Below, piece by piece: positions 24,519 to 36,300 of a stretch of DNA of 64,000 nucleotides; position 1 is the stretch's first letter, and the number at the start of each line of letters is the position of its first letter. A model generated the notes under the pieces. That model was not told where the DNA came from, did not search any database, and was given only the letters and a program-made list of their open reading frames with translations. A program made the position numbers and the translations under genes. The DNA is from Saururus chinensis (Eukaryota; Streptophyta; Magnoliopsida; Piperales; Saururaceae), in contig CP141140.1 in NCBI GenBank assembly GCA_035235625.1, positions 62,001 to 126,000 on the forward strand, read 5' to 3'.

Positions 24519-25475
24519 TGTTACACCCCAATTTTTTTTAACCTAACAAACTTTACTTATTAATTTAACATTGTTTTAATCTCATTTTCTGTCAACCCTT
24601 ATAAATTTATTCATAGGTTTATTAGAGTTGGTGGTATCAAGCATAAAAACGCAAGATTTGCACACCAAGATCGTAGACTACGACCTTATGGTGCATGTCT
24701 TGGACGGGACCCACATTCTTGTTGTAAGAAACTTGTACTTTTGTGGTCATATTTTGAAGGGCTTGTTAATACGAGTCCAACGGTACTAAGATCACATAAT
24801 TCCAAGCTCAGGGTAAAAAGTTATACCCGATATAAGGTTATTTCTCGTTTAAAAAAATTGATTTGACATCAACAAGCTGATGCCAGCACTGACGCACTGG
24901 TGTTAGCCAATGTTGACATCGGGTGTCAGTAGGGGCTGACACTGGCGTTAGCTAGAGAGCTGATGCCATGTCAGCTTGCTTGCCGCAGTAGGGCCAGCCG
25001 TAGGCTAGCCCTGTTGCTAGCCTGCGCAGTTAGTCACAAGCTAACTGTAGGCTAGTCCGTGGTTAGCCGCAGGCTAGCCACAGCTAGCCTATGAAGTGTC
25101 AGTTGTTGGATGCTCGCCATGTGGCACTCATCCAACGGCTAGTTTTTCTATTTATAGGGAAGGGGAGGGGGTGCCCAACTCGCCCTTACCTAATGCTCCC
25201 CCTCTTTTGCCTTACTACAAGCTGTTTTTATATTTTAAATGTGCGTTTCTTAACCATTTTATTTCTTTTTTTACCTGTTTAAAAACCGAATTTACCTAAA
25301 TCGAGGGTGCCCAATATCGTAAGAGGGTCAATTCGAGATAACCTCTCTAAAAAGTAGAAATCACCCAAGGCACGAGGAGGCTCTGTCCGCCACTCTCTAG
25401 TCAAAAGCGAGAACTGTCCTAACATTAAAGAAGGTTCTGCCCACCTCACTCGAGCAGGACGAGGAGACTGTCATG
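24519..25475 (+). mobile_element. Truncated Ty3/gypsy LTR (LTR family 2)
   Basis: Starts TGTTACACCCC directly at the break of MULE copy C. It shares landmarks with the solo LTR at 43389-45418: TACGAGTCCAAC, then AAGTTATACCCG-type sequence, then the repeated segment with GGAGGCTCTGTCC-like units. Its 3' part is missing. A cluster of GCTAGCC-rich sequence lies at 24985-25095. Old and incomplete. Confidence 0.6.
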
Positions 25476-25880
25476 AAGTTATCATGTTTGAAGTCAATTC
25501 CATTCTAGAAAATATTTGGCTTCAAGATAGTTAATCTTTGTCTATGTAACAGAATGCATTAACATTAGCCACCAGGCCCCTAACTATATTTTCTGTCAAC
25601 CATTCAATAGCTTGTGCCACAGAAGTAGTAGGAACAAGGGCTTTTCATATTTATATCTCCAGTCCAAATCAATTAATAGTTTGCAACTTTCCTTAAAAAA
25701 AGTGCAGTTGTTCCAAAAGAAAGGTGCAAAGCCTCATCTAGCAATACAGAACAACCAATGGACGAGGCAAATTAATTATCCTAATTATTCCAATCAACAT
25801 GAATAACCTCCATTTTCTCCTATAACTTTACATCTTTTCAAAACGAGTTGCATAAAATACAAAATTTGAGGGTACAAAAC
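25476..25880. other. Unassigned sequence beside the ARF fragment
   Basis: Lies between the truncated LTR and the last ARF exon. It would be the following ARF intron if the gene had continued. The open frame at 25612-25806 has no known features. Confidence 0.45.
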
Positions 25881-26628
25881 CTCGGGAAATGTGCAGGAAA
25901 TGCCATTCATTCCCATGCAGGTCTTTAGCAACCAGTTCTTGCCACGATAGCTGCTGGGACATATCCTGAAAGGGAAATTAAATCACATAAGCAAAGAGAA
26001 CAAAGACACTAGCAGGAGTGTGCGCCAGGTTCAAATAGGAGCTCACCAAAGGTGGTAAGCATTCATCAGCATGCCTTCGGAGCACAGAGAATCCTCCATA
26101 GGTGCTTGTATCAGAAGCACTATGTGTTTTGCAGAATGAATGTACTGTAACTCGTTCAGGTACAGGCAATGGTGGATCCGGGCTGGTAACATCACTTTGC
26201 TGATGCACACAAAAACAAAGGAAAAGTTGGCATCAAAAATTTGAAGGAGAACATAGTTCAATGAAGTGTGAATTATAAAGAAATATGAGCTTGGACAAAG
26301 CAGGACCATTCTACTCTCTTTCAGGGTGGTGACTATGGTGGGAGACTACACAAAATTTTCAGAGACAATAGCAGATACCTAGCCAAAGGTTTAGCAGACA
26401 GTTGAATGGTTTAACATCCTGCTCAAATGCAAAAATGACTGATATTAGCATCAATAATTTTCTACAATTGCTTCATTTATATCAAACAAAATTCAGTGAA
26501 CAGAAATAAGAGATTGAAGACTTCTATTAATTACAAAAGCAATAATGTGGCCTTAAAGAAGAAAAACTCACGTCTAGCTCAGGTAGCAGTGTTATTTGTG
26601 CATAAACTTCATCGGTTTCTGGTTCAGC
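25881..26628 (-). pseudogene. Auxin response factor (ARF) fragment, three DNA-binding-domain exons
   Basis: Three exons with GT/AG borders lie in order on the minus strand: 26628-26572 (AEPETDEVYAQITLLPELD), 26199-26047 ([20 protein letters not shown], then [20 protein letters not shown] and [11 protein letters not shown]) and 25965-25881 ([20 protein letters not shown], then WHFLHISRG). These are the successive parts of the ARF dimerisation and B3 DNA-binding domain, a nuclear regulator of auxin genes. Frames are open and phases agree. The N-terminal exons, the rest of B3 (the RRHLL/GWSVFV exon) and all later domains are absent within reach, so this is a gene fragment, not a full ARF. T-to-H and H-to-Y differences from the usual FCKTLTASDTSTHGG suggest relaxed constraint. 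Confidence 0.8.
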
Positions 26629-26659
26629 CTACACTTGAAATTTTGGTTGTGATTTTATA

Positions 26660-27262
26660 AGTGCCATAACAATCAATCATAACAATTGAAGCGACCACAT
26701 CTCTGTCGGGCATTTCAGCGATCTTGTGGGCATCCAACAATTCACCGCATTTTCCATACAACTCTTATCAGTTTTGTCCTCACAAGTCTTTCAATAGACA
26801 GCCCGAGCCTCAAAAGACGCCCAAGAATCTCTTGCCCCTCTTTCACATCTGACGAGCAGCCACATGCTCTCAAAACTGACAAAATCACAACGAAACTGGG
26901 CTGTAAAGAATCCTCTACCATTTGCCAGTGCAAATGGAGGACTTCCTGGTAGTGATCAGCTGCCATTTTCCCAGAAATCATCGCAGCATAAAGGTTCACA
27001 GTTGGGTGCTTGATGCATTGGAAGACCATGGCAGCGTATTCCTAGGCTTTCTACATGGCACAGAATTCTAAGACCCGGAGGAGAGACGTCCTGGTCAAGG
27101 CCATCTTTGACGATTTTCACATAGATCTATGGGAGCTGCTTGATGCTTTTGCAGCTCGTAGAAGGTCTGCGCCTGAGGTTTCCTTAGGCTGAACTGGTTC
27201 GACTTTGACAATGCCAACAAAGGGAGACTCCCGACGGCCAGCGCAAGAGCTCCCATCCTCGG
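26660..27262 (-). pseudogene. Decayed pentatricopeptide repeat (PPR) gene fragment
   Basis: The minus strand from 27262 reads MGALALAVGSLPLLALSKSN and reaches a stop. In another frame it continues KDGLDQDVSLLRVLEFCAM and, from 27029, the PPR-like MVFQCIKHPTVNLYAAMISG, then YQEVLHLHWQMVEDSLQPSF and SVLRACGCSSDVKEGQEILG. A last shifted piece reads KCGELLDAHKI and EMPDRDVV near 26690-26760. These are P/L/S-type PPR repeats of organelle RNA-binding proteins. At least three frame breaks or stops are present and the C-terminus is missing. It ends about 40 bases before the first ARF exon on the same strand. Confidence 0.75.
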
Positions 27263-27533
27263 GCGTCGGAGTTGCTACGAAGAACGATTCATCACGGGGG
27301 CGTCCTCGAGGGAAATAGCGATGGTTTTCAGCGAAATCAGGGGAAACTTATCGGATTGCCTGGCCAAAATAAATGATCGGGGCTTATTTTCCTGCTTAAG
27401 CAGCTGAAAAGTCAACAGGCTTTTGACTAGCTTTTCAAATACTCAGTGAGCACTGGCTTAAGCCCAAGCTCAGAACGGTTCCCTTAAATATGCTTTTGGG
27501 GTTTATTATCAAAATAAATTAGAAAATTTTAGC

Positions 27534-27773
27534 CAGAGCTGGTAAGCGTTTTTAATGCTCCGTGCTCACTGTGAGCCGAGCGTAAGAAACACCTACGAGG
27601 CGTTGGTTTTCAAGATCGATGGCGCACACGGTAGCGTACATTAGCTTAAGTAATGCTTTTACTAATGTGCGCCACCGTATGTGTCGTCGATCTTAAAAAT
27701 CAACACCTCACAGGTGTTCCTTACGCTCGGCTCATGCTCATTGCGGAGCATTAAAAACGCTTCCCCAGAGCTG
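27534..27773. mobile_element. Foldback hAT-type MITE with perfect 8-bp target duplication
   Basis: The element spans 27542-27765. Its ends read GTAAGCGTTTTTAATGCTCC and, on the other strand, GGGAAGCGTTTTTAATGCTC. The inverted repeat extends about 105-110 bases inward on each side, with GAGCCGAGCGTAAG, AACACCT and AAGATCGA landmarks, so it is nearly all stem. CAGAGCTG flanks it on both sides (27534-27541 and 27766-27773). An 8-bp duplication is typical of hAT elements. It has no coding capacity and sits about 375 bases upstream of the CSU2 start. Confidence 0.85.
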
Positions 27774-28149
27774 CTGCTTTCGGCGTTGGTAGCTCCTGTC
27801 CGTCAGATCTCAACCCCTGACCAATCTGACGGCGAGGGCACCGGCTCACTGGCCACCTGAAAGCTGCAGCGGTGACGAGGAGTAATTTCTCTCTTTAGAT
27901 AAGGTGAGAGGTGTGTCATTGTAACCAACTGTGTTCGAGCCCGAATTGAAACGCTAGACTCGTTAGCAACTTCAGAGAATGGGCATGTCATGCGATGCGC
28001 CTATAGGCATTCGATCCCCAATTGAACCGCTGCAGTCGTTAGCAACCAACTTGGGATAATGGGCATGTCATGCGATGCGCCTATTGGCGGCCAGCTGATA
28101 CAAATTCTCTTTTGTAATACAACCACCGTACTCAGAAGCTGGGGAGGTG
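27774..28149 (+). promoter_or_regulatory. CSU2 promoter/5' UTR region with a 76-bp tandem duplication
   Basis: Two units (27934-28009 and 28010-28088) share TTCGA..CC.AATTGAA, CGTTAGCAAC and the identical 20 bases GGGCATGTCATGCGATGCGC. The region lies between the MITE and the CSU2 start codon, so it probably includes promoter and leader. No TATA box can be assigned with confidence. Confidence 0.5.
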
Positions 28150-31100
28150 ATGGCCACTAAAAATTTCAGGAGGAAGAGAACGGTCGACGACGACGACGCG
28201 AACCGTGACGAAGACGAACAAGAAAGACGGTGCGTTTTTACAACTCACAAGAACCTGCTGCCTCTCCCTAACGTTTTTTTTTATCCCCCAAACTAATTTC
28301 GGTTAAAGTCACCGATTTATACTAGCGCTTTCCGTTCGTATTTTTTCATTAATGTTTTTGTTCTCTGGTTTAGTTTGGCCTTGGAGGAGGTGAAATTTCT
28401 TCAAAGTCAGAGGGTGAGGAAATCGGGAATACCTTCAATACCTTCCTCCTCGCAGAATGCTTGTGTCGTGGCCAAGTCGGGTGAGAAGAACGAGGTCGAC
28501 GGAGAGAAAGAGGAGTTGGTTCTGCAAGACACTTTTGCCCAGGAGACCGCTGTCACTGTGGAAGATCCCAATATGTAAATACTCCTATCATTTTTGCTCT
28601 TTCCCATTTCGCTTCACTTTATATCTTTGCGCTTCTATTGCAAACCCAGAGGGGCTTAATAGTGACCCAGGACTTGAAAATTGCCGCTTCCCTTGGGGAC
28701 AAGCCCAAGCTTCTCATGGCTCGAGTCTGATGTTGTTCTGAAAGTGAAAGAGACGGTGAAGGTGGTCAATTAGAAGGGATGGACGTCATTTCCCTTCTGA
28801 ATAGTAGCTTGAATGCTCTGCTGTATTCGTGATAAGTGGTTGAGGTCTCCTCCTGCTTAACCCTGAATCATGTTTCTTTAATAGTTTGAATTATATAAAT
28901 GGTGAAAAGCTTCAAACGCATGCCAAAACTTATCGTCTATATGAATCTGAATGGTTTACCTGTTCTCTTACATAAAGAGCCAGCCTTTCGTCCCATATAA
29001 GATGTTTACATCGAGCTATTTGATAGGGTGAAGTATGTTGAACAAGAACTTGCAAAGAAACGGGGGAAGAGGATTGATGCGAACAAGCAAGTAGAAAGTG
29101 ATTTAAAACAAGCAGAGAATGAACTGTACGTCATTCCTGAGCATCTAAAGGTCAGAAATTGAGTTGGTGTAGTACATTAGAATTATCAGTTTTTCATAGA
29201 TCATACATTATAGTGTGGCTACCTGTATCTAAATATGTTGCTACATGTACATAAATAGGCTTGCATGCATATACAATATTAGTTTTAGTACTAATATTGC
29301 TATATTGCTACATTTATGCCTACCAATAGATCATGAGACAGGCGTCATCTTATGGCTTAATCTCTCTTTCTTCTAACTTCTTTTCAAGGTGAAGAGGCGG
29401 AATTCAGAGGAAAGCTCGACACAATGGACTACTGGAATTGCTGAAGTTCAACTCCCTATTGAGTATGTGGTTTATCTTGTGTCAATTCCTTTTCTTGCAT
29501 CCTAAAAGAAATTTAATGTTTTTTACCTGCCTCAATGTCCAGTAAGAGTCCTTAAGGAGAGTATATAACATGGACAACTTCATGCCATTTGGATTTCCAA
29601 AATTCATTGTACATCTTAAAATTTAAGTCAAACTGGATTACATAAAACATGTATATCTTGTCACTATGAATATATAACACTTTTAGGTCTGTCTAAAAGA
29701 TATTAAGGCATGCTTTACTATGGTGTTTCAGTATTGAGAAACAAGTAAAGAAGATTTTTTTTTGGACTGAAAGATATGAAATCTTAACTAAAATGGGGCT
29801 TTCCTGGTCCAGCCATAGTGAAATTATTGCCCATTGCATATCCCTTTTTTTTCAAATAATAAACCCTGTATCTTTACATTTCAACTAGTGCAAAAGTCCT
29901 CCAATGTATAACATCTGTTATATGTAAGTTATTCTTCTCTAAGGACTAAAGAAACCAAAACCTAGCCCTTCCATCACTTCCTGATCTTGTTTTTTCCCTC
30001 TTTCCTTGTTTTGAGTTTTCTTTCTAAAAAATCCAAGTCATTTATTTTATCCAGCGTGCCCATATATAATATCCTTCTATTTGTAGTATCCTTCAATTCT
30101 ACCAAAAACCACTATTATCCCTCATTTTTAGCGAATGACAAAAGATATTTCCTAAATTGCTAGGTCGCTGCTTTTGTCCTTCCTGCCTGTGGTAAGGCAT
30201 GACTTGGCAATGTCTAACTTGGATGTGTAAATGGTCTATGATAGGGCCGAAAGGCAAAGCAGAATTCTTGTTGTTGACTGATACAAATGGGATAAGGTGT
30301 TGATGGCAGTGATGATGTTAAGGATGATTTATCTCTGAAGGAAGAAACACTTTCAAAGTATTTAGAATGTAAATTTGTAGCCAGATGTAATTGAAAAATT
30401 ATGAAATTTACTGGCCGTTTCCAAAAACAAAAGAGGCTGGGAGCGTAATTTTTCCATACCTCAACTGTTCCTTTGCCAGTCAAGTGATTTGGAAGTTTCT
30501 GACTATAATATAAAGATCATGCATGAACACTTACCATCTACATTATATTAAACATTTCAGATACAAATTAAGGAACATTGAAGAAACAGAAGCCGCCAAA
30601 AAGCGTTTGCAGGTTACTCAACCTATGGGTCGAACTAGATCGGATATGACCATTCCATCCAGTTATAGTGCTGATTATTTCCAGCGTGGCCAGGATTATG
30701 CAGAAAAACTTCGTAGAGGTCGGTTAGACTTTAATATGATTTATTTATTGTTCTGGGAGATATTTTGTTCTTGTGATGCCTATAAGGTGCGTGCAGATTA
30801 TACAAGGCAGGGGCAATTTTTGCCAAGCGTTGGCTGGAATTAAATGGCCTTCAAATCAATTGGGCCCATAGTATCATATTAATCATTGTTTTTCTAATAA
30901 GTTCTCACAAAAATAAATAATTAATTGAATCACTTGATTCTAGTAAACCATGATTTCATGGATAACTACATAATCCCACCAAGCAATGGCGAGAAATAAA
31001 TTGAAAGCTGACAGGGCAAGAGCTGTTTCTCCGTTTGCTCTTGTGTGTCATTATGTGCCGCACAAGTATTAGTTGTTTGTCGTCATTCAAATCTGGTAAT

Positions 31101-31339
31101 AGCTAGCCGTCTGATATTATCTTCTGTACAAATTTTCTTGCTAATATAAATTTTCTTCTTTTCATTCAGAGCATCCTGAGCTGTATAAGGATCGGGTTTT
31201 ACAAGAAAAGGATGCAGGACACAAATCTGTAGATACAACCAATAACAATGATGCTGCTGGTAGGCGACTAGCTGCAACTGATGAATTTATGCTTGATCGG
31301 TTTCGTAAAAGGGAACGCAATCGTGTCATGCGCAGATGA
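28150..31339 (+). CDS. CSU2: CSU2 / C9orf78 (TLS1, HCA59) family splicing-associated protein
   Basis: Six exons give 268 residues without a stop: 28150-28229, 28374-28574, 29027-29150, 29389-29462, 30561-30718 and 31170-31339. All introns are GT/AG and the phases agree. The protein starts MATKNFRRKRTVDDDDAN (basic then acidic). It continues RLALEEVKFLQSQRVRKSGI, DTFAQETAVTVEDPNMVKYV, SSTQWTTGIAEVQLPIEYKL, RNIEETEAAKKRL and SSYSADYFQRGQDYAEKLRR, and ends MLDRFRKRERNRVMRR. These are the conserved blocks of the family. It matches the length and order of Arabidopsis CSU2 (COP1 suppressor 2), a nuclear coiled-coil protein linked to the spliceosome and to COP1 repression in light signalling. The human relative is C9orf78. 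The start codon is the first in frame. A likely polyadenylation signal AATAAA is at 31579-31584. This is the clearest intact gene in the window. Confidence 0.95.
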
Positions 31340-33336
31340 TCTTATAGCTGAAGATACAGAAGAGTCCTAAAGTGGCACTTCGTGCAGTTTGCATCCATGT
31401 TTGTTGTTTACATCTTCTTTCATGGGTAACTTGAATTGGTAAGTGGTATTATAATTACTTTTAATTACGTGGCGATGAGGATCCCATTGAGCTTGCTTAA
31501 TGTGTTTTCAGCTCCTTGAACTGTTTAGTTGAATGCGATTTAGCTTTCAAGTCCGTCACCATTAACAAACCGATATTCAATAAAGATCTGGCTGACTAGT
31601 ATCCCTTTTACCTGAGTTAAGCTGAATCCATTTAGCTTAATATTGAGATACAGTCATAAATATGGCTCAATTACGAGTTATGCTCATGAAACCTAGTTAA
31701 GTATAAGCAAACTCTTACCAACCTAAAATCAACGTAAACTTAAAGTTAGCTCCTAAAATTAATAAAATAACGTAATTCAAGCATTCACACCCAAGGCTGC
31801 ACACGTTAAGCTTGCCCTTGAGTGAATGGAGGCGTGGGAGAGGAGTGCAGGCACGGGACCTGGTGGGGACAGTACGAGATGCAAACTGATATGCTTGCCT
31901 CAATGTCTCTGTGCCAACTTTTGTCTGCAAGGATAACATTACTAAAATCTTTCATGAACATTGTGACAAGACCTGCACTCGCACGAGGGGGAGAGAGATT
32001 AGCAAGAGAGTTGAGTAGGCGGGGGCGTTATTGAGTTGAGCTGGCTTGTTGAATAGAGTGGGCTCAATTTGGTTCGAACCAAGTTTGATTTTAATCAGGC
32101 TTGGATTGAACTTGAATGGACTTAAAACTTAGTTTGCTTGCATAACTGCTCAACTTAGCTTGACTCAAATTAAGCTTAGACTCGACTTGTATTTGACTCA
32201 AATTCAAATTTGAATATGATTATAAAATTATACATAAATCATATAAATACAAAAATAAAACACACATGTACATAGTTATCACTTCAAATATGCATTTTTA
32301 ACATATACATATATGAGACATATATATACATTATATTTCTATTTTTAATTGTAATTGATGTATGATTTTTATGTATCAATGTATATTACATATGTTGTGT
32401 TTTTAAAAAGTGGTATATATTTAATTTTACATATATATTATAGAAATATAATTAAATAAAAAATATACACATATCTAAATATATCAATTTTAACTTGATA
32501 TTACACTAACATACTCAAGAATTTTTCTAAAATTTGCAATAAAAATTGAAGGGATGGCCTAACCCAAAAACAAGATCTATAAAGAATGGACAACTTAGCT
32601 ATATAATTATTACCATGTTGGCTATATAATTCTCTTCGACAAATGACATTGGAGAATTGAAGTGTAACAAGCTTATAAATACAACTTGGGCTGGCTAAAG
32701 CCTTAGCAACTAGGGAGTGAAAATCCAAAACACATAAAAAAAATGACTAGAAGTGGTTCCTAGTAACAATACAAGTGGAAACAACTTTGGGGTTTCATTG
32801 AAGGTTGACTTAAGGAGGAAAGCCATAACACAACATTTTTTAAACCGGATGCAAGTAGTAAATCATAACCACTTGCCCCCTCAGCCCCCCTATATATTGT
32901 TCATGATGCTTGTGATCTGACAACCACAAAACATTGGGTGCACATGATCCTAGAAGCATCAGGCACATATAAACATGATTGTTTTATATTTCTCATATAA
33001 TTTAAAATAATAATAATATAAAAAAATAAAATAAAAGATTTAAACTACATTAACATTAATCATGACAAATATATGTAAATAATAGAAATCCAACCAGAGA
33101 AATCAACAAAGGGCATTGCGACTTAATAAATTAATTTTTTATGGAAATACTTTATGTATGAGAATTTGAAACAATGTGCAATATCCAATAACATATACTA
33201 TATATATGATTATAGTCTTCTAGTGATCATGAATGTGGTGCGGATGTGTTTCTTCTGCTTCTTTTTATGCTGCAAGTGTTGCTTCTATTTGAGCCGTCAT
33301 GTTAAACTTAATAGAATTTTCATATGGTAATATCAT
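31340..33336. other. CSU2 3' UTR, then AT-rich intergenic DNA
   Basis: The first 250 bases hold the 3' UTR with AATAAA at 31579-31584. From 31600 to 32210 there is degenerate repeat-like sequence with many AGCTTGACTC/GCTCAATT-type words on both strands, perhaps an old small transposon. From 32210 to 33336 it is AT-rich. No gene recognised. Confidence 0.45.
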
Positions 33337-36300
33337 AAGAAAATTATATAAATAATATTAAAAATAATAATTACCGAAATAATAAAAAGAAAAAAATTAT
33401 CAATATGATGTTCCTTTTTACCATGTAGGCGCCAATGCTCCATGTTTTTTTTTCTAATTTTTTATAATTTTGTCCTTATAAAGGGCAAAATCAATATACT
33501 TATTTGATAAAGGACAAAATCTGTATTCAGATTGTATTGACAATAATGAACTAATTTGTCTTATCTTCTTTCTCTTTTCTCCCCTGTCTCTCTCCTCTCC
33601 ATCTCTTCACTCTCTCTCTCTCCTCTTCCTCTCTCTTTTCTTTTTCTATTCACTCTCTCTCCTCTCTCTTTCGGTTATCTTTTTTTCTTTACACACTCTC
33701 TTTATTCACTCTCTTTTTTCTCTTTCGGCTATTTCTTCTTTTCTCTCTTTTCTCTCTCCTCTCTTCTAAAGGACAATATCATGATTTTTTTTAAAAAAAA
33801 CATATTGATTTCGTCCTTCGCAAATACATTATATGTTATTTATTTATTCATTTAATATAATAAATAATAAATAAGTAAGAAAAAAATTAAATTAAAATTC
33901 CCTACTTTCTCCTCATTCCTCCTCAAAGCTAGTGCTAACACTCACGCTCATGAGAGAGATAGGGAAATTAAATTAAAATTCTCTACTTTCTCCCCATTCC
34001 CTACTTTCAATTGTATGTTGTAAATTGATTATGAAATTTCAAGGACAAAAATTTTCCAATAGGGAAAGAATGTAACATCCTTGATTTTTCTAAACATTTT
34101 CTGCAATTTTCTACTATTTTCCTGTAATTTTTCATCAATGTTCTGCTATTTTTGTTCGTATCTTTGATGAATAAATTTGACATTTTGGCATATCCATATT
34201 TGTGATTGATCCTGATATTTGTAACTGTAAGAGTTAGGAATGGTGTTTAGTTGCAGGTCATGGGCCTCGACGCACCCCAGAAATGTTCGGTACGAAAATG
34301 GGAGAGAAAAGAAAGTGGCGCAAAGCAAAAGAGAAAGGAAGAGGAAAGGAAAAAAATAAAGGAAAAACATAGAAATCAGATCGGGGGAGCCCCCTTCACT
34401 TTGTGAGGCGAGAGGCAGCTCTGCCGCTGGCCATCGGCTTCCACCTGGCTGGCCTTGTCCTGGCGATGTCGTCGTCATTACCGTCACTCCGGCCTGGCCC
34501 CTCCAGCCGCAGCCCCCCCTCTTCCTCCCTCCTCCATTCTAGTCCGGTGAGACACGCCTTTAGTTTTTCACCCCGATCTGCCGCCATCGCCAATGCACGG
34601 CCTCTAGCTCGCTGCCCTAGCTAGAGTGACCTCCGTCCATCGCCGTCCTATCCACCGCTCCATCATCGGCAAGAGGTAAAAACCATTCTGCCCCTTTTTA
34701 TTCCATTTCTGTGTGTTACAACCAGTAGCGATGCTACAGGTTACCGACCGTCATTGGTTGGCTTTCAACCTAAGTCATCCCAGTGACAGCAAGGCCACCC
34801 TCAATCCGGACAGCCGCCTCCCTAGCCTGTCATCCCTCCTTCTTCCATTTTTCTATTCCGGATAGATCTTTGTTCTAGTTCTTTTCTTCTTCTCTAGCGG
34901 CATTTGTTCTCCATTGATAGACATCGCATGACATTGGACCGATGTCTATTTGAATTGTCGCGGTCCAACGATTGCTAAATCACCACCATCTTCCAGGTCC
35001 GTCCCTTAGCCCCTGTTCGACCATTTGTTGCCCGATGACAATGTGTCCACTGCCCTGGCCTGGCACTCTGTCGCCTTTGACTTGATCGAATCCCTTTGTT
35101 CCTTTTGACTGGCAGTTTTACCACCACCTACGTCAGCCAATGGTTAGCCGAGAATGCCCGATTGACCCAACGACATGAGGCTACTGTTCCTGGCCTCCCA
35201 TGCTCCTCTGCCGGCGTGTTTGCTACCCAAATCATACCCCCAAACTTCGGGCTACATTTCTTAGCACCGCCGCGAGACCCACCCTAGCCTAGGGCTAACT
35301 ATTCAGCCTGACACCTTATGTACTTGGGCTGCTTGTCTGACGTCATGGGCTCTGCCCCTACCTAGCGACGGCCAAGGCCAACACTTTTGGCCAGAATTTA
35401 CCTCTACACCCTCACTTCCAATTACATACGACCCAGAACTTGTAGGGAAGAGTCCTTGAATCCATATCCTTCCGAGGGGAAGTAATATTGTCAGCCATTA
35501 GACTCGGACCATCTAAGGATCAACCGTTGTCGTGCCCATACCCTTCACCGTAAGTCGTGCTTGATACACGATCACCTATATAATGATTTGGTTGTGGGTA
35601 CAATTAGAAATGTCACTGCCTTTGTTGGACACCTACGCCGGGCCTTAGTGCCTCAACTTGTGTTTAGGAAATGACCACTGGTGAACCCCACCTTTTCCGT
35701 GACAGACCACCCTTTTAGGGTTTGGCCGTGACAATATGTGCATGTTGTTCGATATCTAATTCCACCCGTGAGTGGTTGGATCCAGCTTCCACCAGCCTGA
35801 GTCATTTCAGAACCCACCGACAACCTACCCTTCCCTAGGGTTTCCCCTTTACCACGCACACTAGTGTTGCACGTGTAGTTTAGGTTAAAGGCACTGCCTT
35901 TGCATCATATGATGATGGAACGACTGTACCACTAGGCAATATGGCCGTTAAAGCCCTCCTCTGTCTCTCCTATATCCGTGAGTACGCAACCAAGCCTTCC
36001 GCCATGTTGTGAGGCTTCAACAATGCGGAATTGTTGCCGCTGGATGTAGTTCGCAATCTATTTTAACATTTTGTGGCCAACAAAGTGTTTTAAACCGTTG
36101 GCCGACCTCCAATCAGTCACCCCCCATTCTTTGGTCTCTTTTGTCATTTCTAGTGGCATGACCTTATGTCTAGCTGCCTTAGTGCACCCAACCTTTACTT
36201 CGAGTGAAATTAGTCTATCCTTATTGAGATTAATTTCAGCATCTCTGAAAATCCTTAGGACAACAACTCTCTCAATGCTATGCTTCTGGCCGCCTATTCC

